This document shows, piece by piece, positions 41,901-53,900 of a stretch of 64,000 nt of DNA. The number at the start of each line of letters is the position of its first letter. Position 1 is the first letter of the stretch. Below the pieces are notes generated by a model. The model did not search any database, had not been told where the DNA came from, and was given only the letters and a program-made list of their open reading frames with translations. Source of the DNA: Flabesymbios commensalis (Eukaryota > Annelida > Polychaeta > Terebellida > Flabelligeridae); NCBI GenBank assembly GCA_964017125.1, contig OZ024908.1, forward strand, positions 61,387,521 to 61,451,520, given 5' to 3'. Made by a program: the position numbers and the translations under genes.

Positions 41901-44900
41901 CCTTGTGGGCGCGATAACTTGAAAAGTTTTTCACGTATCCTTTTCAAATTTGTTATGCATGTTACTAATGACCAGTTCTCGGACAAGTTCAATAATGGCC
42001 AAAAAAAAAAAAAAATGGCCGATTTATTGCGATTTTCCACATTTTACGTCAATAATTTGACCTTGTGGGCGCGATAAGTTGAAAAGTTTTCCACATATCC
42101 TCTTCAAATTGGTTATGCATGTTACTAATAAGTAGTTCTTGGACAAGTTCAATAATGGCCGAAATAAAAAAAAAAAGGCTGATTTATTGCGATTTTTCAC
42201 ATTTTACGTCAATAATTTGACCTTGTGGGCGCGAAAACTTGAAAAGTTTTTCACATATCCTCTTCAAATTGGTTATGCATATTACTAATAAGTAGTTCTT
42301 GGAGAAGTTCAAAAATGGCTGAAAAAAAAAAAGGGCCGATTTATTGCGATTTTTCTCATTTACGTCAATAATTTGACCCTTGAAAAGTTTTTCACATATT
42401 CTCTTCAAATTTGTTATGTATGTTACTTATAAGTAGTTCTTGGACAAGTTCAATAATGGCTGAAAAAAAAAAAAAATGGCCGATTTATTGTGATTTTTCT
42501 CATATTACGTCAATAATTTGATCTTGTGGGCGCGATAACTTGAAAAGTTTTTCACGTATCCTCTGCAAATTTTTTATGCATGTTACTAATATGTAGTTCT
42601 TGGACAAGTTCAATAATGGCTGAAAGAAAATTCAAAATGGCAGATTTATTGCTATTTTTCGCATTTTACGTCAATAATTAGACTTTGTGGCCGATAACTT
42701 GAAAAGTTTTTCATGTATCATCTTCAAATCTGTTATGCATGTTACTAATAATCAGTTCTCGGACAAGTTCAATAATGGCTGGAAAAAAATTTAAAATGGC
42801 CGATTTATTGTCATTTTTCGCATTTTACGTCAATAATTTGACCTTGTGGCCACAATAACGACTTCAAGTTCGATAATGGCGGCGGGCTATTGTCGAGTGT
42901 GCTCTTGTTCCTTTGTTCGAAAGGTGGATACTGTAGCAGGTTCTACCGTATATACATTTGTACCAGGCCAGCCTTAAAATATTTGTTTCGGATTTCACAG
43001 CGCAGCCAAATAAATCTGCCGGAGGGAGGTTTTTATTTTATTTTTCTCCTGTCAGGCCTTGAAATAATGTGTTTCGGATTTTGCAGTGGTCAAAAAAGTC
43101 TTGAGGGAGGGGTTTTTTATCGCTTGCAAGACTAAAGAATAACCAATAACAATATGTAACAGTCTTTATGACCCATTTTTTTTTCAAATTAATTCGAACT
43201 GCTTGAAGAATTTAAGTTTGAGACAAAACCCAATCACTGCATGCTAACATAATTTTTTTGGAAAATGACTCCCAAAAAATATTTGTTTGGGAAAAACGTT
43301 AGAAAAAGTTTTAATTTGCAGCTTTTATGCCCACCCAGCCGGCGCCAGGTTTGTATCCCGGTCGGGCCAGATCTTTGTCATCATGGTTGTGCATATACAG
43401 TGCTCAAAAACTGTTCAAAGGCATGGATTGTACAGAGCTGTCTTTGATACTGTGCACTATAAAGAAGACATTGGAAATAATAGTAGAGTATAGTCCGGGC
43501 TTCCTTCTGTCGCGATATTGCCTCATTGTGCAGAAAGCGACCTAAGGCCACCGGTTTTTATTTCTCTGTTTTAGATCAGAAAAAATCCAATATCTGATAA
43601 GGGAGGGCGGTAAAAAAAACATTCAGGAAAAAAAACCATTCCACCTATTTTCGGAAAAGTTAATGAGGGCTACCAAATAAAAAAACATTGGACAAATTTC
43701 TGGAAAAGTTAATAAGGGCGACGTAATAGAAAGAAATTGACCTATTTTAAATAAAGTTAATGAGGGCGACGAAAAAAACAAGCAAAAAAAACATAGCTGG
43801 AATTTTTTTTTTTAATTTTGTGAAATAAACTTGTTTTTTTTCGGAATGTTTTTTTTATCTACAAAATTAAATAATTTTTTTTCAATTCAATGCGTGTGCT
43901 CGGCAGAAAAAAAAACATGTTTTTTTTGCTTATGTGCGGCCTAAATCTAATGCGCGCGCTCTTCTAAAACAGAGAAAAAAAACATACTAGCCTAAAGCGA
44001 TATTCACTCATTCACTCGCATTTATACCCACCCGGCCGAAAAATTCGAAACAAGCCTATTTTTAATTTAGTCCTCATATTATTTTGTGAGAAATAAAGTT
44101 CCTGTTTCTCCAGTATAAGTTGTGTGTCATCTCCTTTCTAATTCTAAACATTTTTTTTTTCAAATATAATGTTTTAGCACCTGGTGAGAAGGCTGATAAA
44201 GAAAGGAAAAATAGTCACACAAATGAGAAAAAAGAGGAGAAACATATTGCAGAATGTATGCCACAAAGAAAAATATATGAGGGTAAGTTTGTATTTTGCT
44301 GCTCTTCGCCATTTAATTTTAGCACTTTTTGAGAACCAAATGACATGGGTATGTTGGCACACGTCCACATTGTAAATTTCAATATAATGTTGCCTTAATT
44401 AAAACAAAGATGGATCCTATATGGTGAAAACACATTTCTATTTGTCTAATGCATTTGTGTAAACCAATGTAATTGAGCTTAAGCCATAGTTATACAGCTT
44501 TACCATTTTGACAGGTGCTGAGTTTGAGGCTATGGTATGTGTATCTATTGACTCGTCTGGAAGGTTCTGGTTGCAGCTTGCTCGAGATAAGGCTGGTGAC
44601 AATGCCTTCAATTTCTTCAAAAAGCAGCTGCAGTAAGTCTGTTGGCAGCGAATGTTGAGATAAAGCTATGCAAAAGTACTTTGCTCTTTCCTGTGAAGTG
44701 CAACCGTTACCATTAAATAAACTAGTGTATATAACTACATGTAGTATAAACTAGTATTTAAACTAGTATTTACCTTCATATACATTGATTGTTGTACACG
44801 TATAAAGTGATACTTTATGGAGAGTATTGTATGTTTGTCAGCACTTACAGTCCACTGGCGGCATCCATAGTCAATCCTAGTAATCACAACATGGTACTAC

Positions 44901-47900
44901 ATATAGATGGCCGTGGTGACTGGTACAGATGCAAGATCACACAGATTCAGGACAATAAGGTAATTGCACATGTATGTATATATAGCTGTGGGGTGGGGTG
45001 AGCCTTGGATCTCCACCCACACACCATGTCCATCTCCTGCACCAGCTGTGATTATATAACACACTTCGAAATCCGTACTGAATGTGAACTAAATCTATTT
45101 TACTTTTAAATACCCGAGGATTGAAATGTCATGCAAAACTATCCAAGATTGATATATTACACAATTCCGTAACCCTAAAATTGACGAAAAGACAATCAAA
45201 ATAACTTGGAAAAACACACCTGTTACCAGCGAAGCATGTCATGAGATCTTGAACAAATGTAGTTGTAATGTTGGGTCACCCTCCATGATGCTGGCCCAAC
45301 ACTACAGCAGGATAGTTCAATGGCTAGTGTTTGTCACAATACAAATATATATGAGCCAACTATATGTATGAGAGTTTCTACATGAAGCTCATTTTTAAAT
45401 GCCCACAAAGTTCAGCTAAATGGGACGAAAAATAAACAGAAAAACGTTGGGTCTGTTAAATTTATCGGGGTACTGTATATTTTTGCATTTGTATCATTTT
45501 AGCTAAATAAGCAAGTTGAGTCACATTATACAATACAGTCCCTCAGTAAAAGAAGTATTAGTAGGCCTAAAAATTATCCTAACTTCCACATCTGAGCATT
45601 AATGTGTTGTTGGAACAAGTATGACCGTTCTCATAAGTGGTTCTCATTGTTTTGGCGATTGAATGTCAATAACCCTCCCAGTGCGGGGATCGACTTTTCA
45701 AAGTCGATCCCCGCACTGTAAGAGTAAAAATATTTATAATGGCCGTAGACCCATAACATAGGTATTCAAATGAATCAGAAAGAGCTAATTAATACATTTA
45801 TAATGATTTCAAATTGAGAAAAAAACCCTTTAGTCTTCAAAGTTTTCAGAAAATAAATTAAGCGTTTTAAGGGTTAACCCTCACAAAGCTGAAAGAATTT
45901 TGTATCAACCATTTGCAATGATTATAAATATCTTAGTTGGCTCTTTCTGCTTCATTTGAATACCTATATCAGTGGTCTACTGCCATAATAAATAGTATAA
46001 TTCTTTCATTGCGGGGATCAACTTTAGACATCAGAATCTGGTGTCTAAAGTTCGATCCCAGTACTGTAAGGGGTAAATTACCCAGAAATATCTTGAAAGC
46101 ATTCTAATAGCTGATATAAATATATTATATGAGAAGTTTACATTTTTAAGTAGCATGAATATTATATGTTGAAAATGAAATGAATCCCAAATGCAAAAAA
46201 ATCACTAACATTGTTGTTCAAATGGCCACATGCATTATGTGACAGGTTACAGTGCAGAAAGTAGATCATGGTGGAATAATCACTGTTCCAGTCGCTACCC
46301 TTAAAGCTATGCCAGATAAATTACAACAATTAGCCCATCAGGTGAGATCACTGACACAAATGATTTGCACTCTTTTCATATTTTCTACAAATCTGCTATG
46401 TACCGGTATTCAAGAATGGAATTTAAGTAAATTTATTCACTACCCAGTGGGGTTAGTCGAGTTTAGAAAGCACTAGCACTACATGGAAGCAACTATGTTA
46501 TAATTGTCAAGATTACTGGTATGATGTCTAGGGTCTAGGCTGCTTCTGTATGATTCATATTATTATTTTTTTTGACAAGCTCACTATCAATTGAATTACT
46601 ATAATTGCTTCCAAATAATGGAATCATGCTTCATGTATGTAACTTTTGGGACACAGATTTTTGATATAATATTTTACAGGACCAACGACACTGATTTCTC
46701 AATTTTGAAAATAAATTTCGAATTTTGCATTGTTTTATTTCTACTGATGCTGATTATCATGCGAAATGTCATGTGAAAATCAAATTTTGAATTTCCTGCT
46801 ATGGAAACTGATGGTTTCAAATACAGAATCTAATTTTTATTCTGGCTGATGCAAATTGTAGAGAGCAATTATTTTAGCTAATTGTCATTTGAAAAAAACT
46901 GAGGACCGGCTTCAACTCTATTGCTCAATAATGATGCTTCGCAGAAGTACATATTTAAATGGCGCATATTGATAATGTTTGTTCAAATGTTTTTGCAGGC
47001 AATTTATTGTGGCTTGAGTACTACAGAATATCGTGAGTTTAATCCTGACGCTTGCCACCTGTTTGAAAAGTTGACAAAAAATAAGGTTTTACATATCACT
47101 GTGGTAAGTGAAAGAAATTGGGGGCAACATATATCTTGATTCGTTTGTAACCACATTGAAAAAAACGCACTATATTCCATCAAGATTGAATAAAAAGACC
47201 TGGAAAAAGAAGTGGTGGTAGGCTGCCTACCACCACTTCGTTCCAGTTTTTTTTATTCAATCTTCTTACTACAACCGAACCCATATACAAATTGTATCCA
47301 AAGTTGGACACAGACGCTGTACCTCTGTCCCGCTGGCTTCAATATTCATATTTCATAATTACAATATACATGTACATGTATTCCATAATTTTGTTCGTAG
47401 ATTTTAGTCACTGTACAGTGGTTCCAATGGAAAAGGCGGTGATTTAAATATGTAACCTTCACACCGCTGTGTACTATTAGTCTTTTTTTTTTTTTTTTAT
47501 TTACTGATCAAATCACTGATATTGGGAAGGAAATGAGTGTATACATATCAAAATTTGCTAGTGGTTCGACCCAGCAAAAAACTTGCACTTGGCTTCAAGT
47601 TTTTCTGTTTTTTAAATTATCACACTTCAGTGAATCTCGTCATAGGATAAAGAAATTTGTTTGTCTGGATCTCCAATTTTAGAGGAAGATGTTAACCCTT
47701 GTGTTGCTGGAGCAGTATATATACAGTTTCAAGCATGGTTTAGACCAATATTGAATATTGTATGACCAAGTTTTTTCAAGCATATTTTTAATCTCCTTTC
47801 TCATAAGTAGTTCTCATTGTTTTGGTGGTTGATTGTTATTAACCCTTACAAAACTGAAAGAATTTTATATCAACCTTTTAAAATTATAGTAAATTTCGAT

Positions 47901-50900
47901 TCATAAATTTTGTAAAATAGTTTGTGGTAGATGTTTATAGTCGGATTCACATTAAATTTATCAACCAGGATTATTGAATTTCACGGATTTCTCAGTCAAT
48001 TCTCTTCCAATTTTCATGAAATTTTACACACACTATTTTCCATTCATGTCGTGACTACCCTGACATGTAATAAAATTCTGAGACTAAGCTAATGGCTATA
48101 TAGAGGGCAATATTTTTATTTATTTACTACATGTCAAATGGTCTAACTTTTTAAATACTTATCAAAACTCCGCAAAATTATCAGAGTAGTCACGACATAA
48201 ACGGAAAATAGTGTGTGTAAAATTTCATGAAAATTGATTGAGAATTGACGGAGTAATCGGCGAAATTCATCCACCACAGTGAATGTGAATCCTGGTATAG
48301 TTAATCCAAAAATTCTCTATTACAGATGTCTCAAAAAGGTAAATATTTTTCGTCATTTAAAGATGGAAATTGTGGCAATTGCATTAGCAATTCCAGCTTC
48401 AAATGAATGAGAAATAGACACAAACAATTCAGCAGCAAAAGGGTTAAGTTGTTAGGTGCCTGTTTGTTCAGGGGACAAAAAAAGCCTCTCGGACTTTTTT
48501 CTCTTGTGTGTGAATTAGGCCCTATATTATATTCACTTCGGAAGAATGTGATCAAGTTATTTTATTTACGGTAGTACATGACTGTAGTCTTTACATTGTG
48601 GTTGCAAGATTTAATTTCTTGTTGAATTCTAATGTTATGTTTCGTTCTGTCATGACTTGTTCTATGTTCTTGACTTCACCACTACATATTTATTGTACAT
48701 TTGTCACATATTATCATGTGTAATAAATGTATGTTACTGGTAGACAGCAGGGATACCACATTTGTGGTGTTTCAAATGTAGATTATATGGTAGCGTTTAA
48801 TGCCTTTTGTATTCTGTAGCTGAAAATGGAATCTCAGAACTTTGTTTATGTACGACTGGTTGACAAATCCACTGACCCACCAACAAATATATATGATGAA
48901 ATTCTCAAAAAAGGTTAGTGTTTAGTATAAACATATTTTTCTTTTAAATTGCAACATATCAGTTTAATTTAGTTTTGTTGTTGGTAACCTAACTTCAATT
49001 TGCTTTAGTGTTATTTTTCAGTTCAGATGAATGTTATAGAAGCATCAAATGAAAGTGCATAATACATCTTTTCTTCAAAATTGTTCTCTTTATTTTTCAG
49101 TGCCTCCAAAAATAAGCCACAGCCCACCTGCAGAAAGTCATGTTGTACTGCAAGGTTTGTAGGCCTCTCTTAGGTTTAGCCGATATGCATTTATATTGTC
49201 TCAATAATGATCACGACTATAGTCGTGTTTAATGATTTTATAAGCATATCAAAGAACTGTTATTGGGATTGAAGTTTGGGATTGAGTGTGTTTAAAACAC
49301 CAAGATTTGCATATGTTTTGCTGCAAATTAAACAAATAGGAGTTATTTTCATCCACTGGAAGTTGTGGGTCGCGATAGCGAGACACAACTTCAAGTGAGT
49401 GAAAATTGTAATAAATTAAATTTGCAGGATATGGGTTAAAACAACAACATTCATTGATTCTTTCCAAAGATAACATTTACATCACATTTAAGTCTAGACC
49501 CTCATTGTTGAATTTTCTGTGTGCTTGAATATGTGATGCAGCACGCAATACCCTGGGGTATCGTTGTACCCAAGGGTACCACTTTATTTCCAGAGCCACC
49601 TGTTGAATGTGTCGTGAAGTAGTAGAATGTGTTTGCAACAAGTTTAATTGGGTGAAATGTTGATTGTTTTCTCTGTCCTTAGAGTTGAAAAGGTCTCTTC
49701 GACAAAACACTTAAATATTTGCTTCTAACTTTTATTTGAATGCCTTTTTCTACAATTAATTTACTGGTCACCAAAATAAATGAATAATTGGACAAAATGG
49801 TGGATTTCTATTTGCTACCCAGGGTACCATTTACTGCATCATATATATAATTGAATTATTTCCCAATCTAACAATTTTAATTTTCATTTCTCCTTCGTTT
49901 GAAGGTTAAATATAAAGGCTAAGATGGGTGTAGATGCGATTAACACGTTAAGGGTTAGTATGAATGATTCTGGATTTGTTAAATATCAACATGAAGTACT
50001 GGTATGCTTATGCATGTGACTACTGACTAGCCATTGACTATGAAATCTACAGGAAATTGCCAATTATCTATACTATTTGACCTTCATCTGATTATTGAAA
50101 TCGCTACTGTGAGAGCCACCCATAATAAACAAATGTTGTACTGTCCTAATCAGGTAGGTAAGCAACCCCTATTTAGATGACGATGTTAAAAATAATGGTA
50201 AAAACTATGGTGAAGTCGAAGTGAACATGAATTGTTTTATTTATTATTTATTGAAACATTTTATACAGGGTGAATTAAATCTAACCTTCTGAAAGGAGGC
50301 CTGCAATAACTATCCGTGATTATATGAACTCCTGCCTACACCAGCATCATCAGATTGTGGTTCAATACTTTTGATGCATACTGTAACACGAAAATGCACC
50401 CCTTAGTTGTATATAAAGGGCTGTCAAGGAGTAGCCCTTCACAAAAAAAAAATTTTTAATTTCTCGCCCCACTCACCTTGTTATCTTTTTCTGGACGCAG
50501 ATTTGGGACAAAACGTGACGTCACTTCATTCATAAAACACGTATTTCATTCATTATTTGGCCTTTTTCGGGGGGCATACTTGATTAACGCATACTCTTTC
50601 GAGCTTCTTCAAGTGGTTTCACATCTCCTTAAGAGATTTTTGTAGACAGTCCTTTTTGTATGTTGTACACACATAGTGATCACGTGGTGCCGTATGGCCA
50701 TATTTGGCGTTAAGCTGGCGGTGGGTGGACAGACAGATGATGAATATTGTGGCTATTAACTCCTCCCCAGCAAGCACTAAACATTCTCCCAAAGTTAGTT
50801 CAATTGTGGGCTAGCATCGCAGACGATAGGCCAACATTAAACCAACATTGGGAATTGTCTTAAGTGTTTGTTGGGTCACTGTAGGCTACATGAACAAGTC

Positions 50901-53900
50901 CAGCAGACACAAGACGTTGAATCAATGTTGGTTTAACGATGGTACGTTAAACCAACATTGATTCAACGTATTATTGTGTCGGTTTGGAGACGAAATATCG
51001 CCCAGTAAAGACAACACGTCACGTGTGATTGTGGGATATGCCTATTGTTGTTATCCCTTATACCCACTGTCCAGCAACCACAATGCGTTGACCCCTCGCA
51101 CTGCAGCATACTGCTGGCTACAATGCAGGCTCATCCCGTCATTGGCAGGTGTAGTCCCCTACAGTGAGTGAACCAGCATTCAACCAGCAGTTGGCGTTGC
51201 CCAAACGTAGGCCTAAGCATGGTAATCGGGCCACGCGCACACCTCCCTCTGCTAATGGTAATCAACCTTATCAACTGCAGGCCTGGGAAAAATAACTTTG
51301 ACACACTGTTCTGTATGTCTGTCACACGGCGATGCTGGCTTGACCTGCTCCTTCTGTATAGGCCTACAGGTGGTTTACTTTGATGGGTGGGTTGTATATC
51401 CAGCAAGCACAATACGTTCTTCCAATGTCGAATTAAAGTTGATCCACCGTCTTTGACATCGGCCCAACATTGAACTAACATTGGGTCAACCAAAAAATAT
51501 ATTTTAATCTGTTAGACTAGGCTTAACCTATTAACATAGAAACAACTGTGAGACTTGTAGCAAAATAGTTATTTCAACCCAGCTTGGCGGCGCGCTAAAA
51601 AAATGTCAAATTTTATTACATGTTTGTATAGAACAGTTCTTGAAGTGAATTATTTATTTCACGCAGGGTCCGCCCGAAATTATTTATTTTAAAAATACCC
51701 CCCCCCCTTTGAGATTGAATGGTGGCCAGCTGAGGGGTGATAACCCAGCAAACACAAAACATTTGTATATCATTTATACAATGTTGGACCAACGTCTTCA
51801 ACGTTGGACCGACTTTGTATAAATGTTATACAAATGAAAACATTTGTATAACATTTATACAATGCTGGTTCAACGTCTTCGACGTTGGGCCGACGTTGTA
51901 TAAATGTTATACAAATATTTTCTGGGAATACAGCCTAATGGCCACTATCTGGTTTGTAAAATTTTCAACCCAGTCACAATTGAATTGCGGCGACGTAGGC
52001 ATAAAGACTTTAATCTAATACCCAGAAAACACGAGACGTTGACCCAATGACGGTGTATCGTTGGTCCAATGTCTGCAATGCTTAAACCAGCATTGGCTTA
52101 ACGTATCGTGTTTGCTGGGTAGGCCTACTACCACTGTGGTCTAAATTAAATGACCCATAGCATAGGCCTTAGTAGCTGATATTTTATAAAACTTGGAACC
52201 AAGTCTCAGGTCTATTAGTATTGATAAAACGTTGGGGGGGCTACATAAATAACGGTAATGTTTAGGCCTAAACAAAAAAAGTTGTTTCTGGTAACCCGAC
52301 CGACCCAATCTTTAGGTCCCGATCCTATTTGTTTTTAAAGATCTACCGACCCTAATTCTTTTTATGGATAAACAACTGAGCCAGGCTTTTTTTTGCATTT
52401 TCACTGCTATGTACAGCTTATTTATCATATAGACGGTACTGTTTTAGCAGAATTTGTTTATTTTGCTTCACCTTAGGGTGTAGCAAAAAACAAACAAAGG
52501 TAAAACAATCACAGATGTTATATCTCGTAAACATGGTAAAATTATTTGTTTCTGTGAAATAGTTTCGCATAGGGCCTACACATATAAAGGTAAAGAGTGG
52601 ATAATAAACTAATAAAATCTTGTTTTTGACCATATAATAATTATATCTTGGCTATTTTCCTTTTAATTCAGCATTTCAGCTACAGAAAGGCTTAAAAGTA
52701 ACAGCATGAACAGACCCCCACCGTTTAAACTGTTGAACTGCTTTAATGTTGGCCAGCATCACACACAATAGACCAGCATTAGGCTGACATTGGGCCAATC
52801 ATTATAGGGTTTATAGGTCTGAAACTGCAAACATATTTTATAGCATCGTCTGTGACGCTGGCCCAACATTGGCCAAACCAACAAAATTGGTTGGACGCCT
52901 GATTTTTCAGGACAAAGGTCTAGTGGGGCAGAAAATGGTAAAAATCATATTTAACTTGGCCCTTCTTGCCGTATACTTGATCACTACGCAACCGACGAAA
53001 AACGATAAATGAGTTGATTGAGCCTATTGATCAAATGGCATTTTAATGTTGGTCCACTTTCCACGACGCTGGCCCATCATTGAAGTAACATTTTTTTTTT
53101 TTGTAGTGAGATGGTTACATAGGCCTCCACCCCAAACACATGAGGCCTTTGGCCCTAGTTATAATTATCTATACTTTTGCAAATATATGGAACTTTAAGC
53201 TATCAGACGTTTTAGAAGTTATGCAATATCAAGAGAAATGATCATTTTAGTTCATTAAACGTGTTTAGAAAACACCAAATTATCTAATTATAACTATAAT
53301 AAAAAAAATGGGTGCTAATATTTTTAACATCGCCTTCTCAATAGGGGTTGCTCTTCTACCTGCACATAGGATTTACCGAGTTGATACTGATTATTTTTTG
53401 CAATTGTTTTAAATTAATAAATAGCTATATATCATTATAATTTTTGTACTGATTATCTGTTAAGGTATGTCTATATTTTCTTGTTTAAAATATGAGTTAT
53501 TTTTCAGCACAATACTGTTGCAATGGGTTGCTATAATACAATAATAATTCACATTGATTTCAGGTTATCTGAATAATGGCTCTCCTTTGTCAATGCCGAT
53601 TACTTCTGTGTCATTGCCAACAGTACAGCACATGGGACAGATACCCACCGGAGTAATGGCAATGCCACAGTCATCTCTGTCCTACATGCCTATACATTAT
53701 CCAGGAATGCCTGGACAGCCAATGCCACCTTACACTATGATACCCCCACCTGATGTTGTACAAATACCTATATCGATGCCACCGCCAACTTCACCTAGTT
53801 CTAACTCGTATACTGGAGATAATGGTATGCAGTCAGTGAATTATCAAGAAGAAGAAGACACACAGTACGCCCCTCCCAGTCATACACAGGGGTAAGAGGC

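Larger units (their letters stand above)
49155..53563 (+). other. Intron 21 (4.4 kb)
   Basis: A cluster of CCCAGCAAACAC-type elements (50766-53090) is the main content, plus a 'GATCACGACTATAGTCG' TTAA copy at 49207. No gene recognised. Confidence 0.75.

Noticed and set aside
41740-42900. CRISPR-like regular repeats
   Set aside because: Units are 158 bp and repeated along their whole length; this is a eukaryotic tandem array, not repeat plus spacer.
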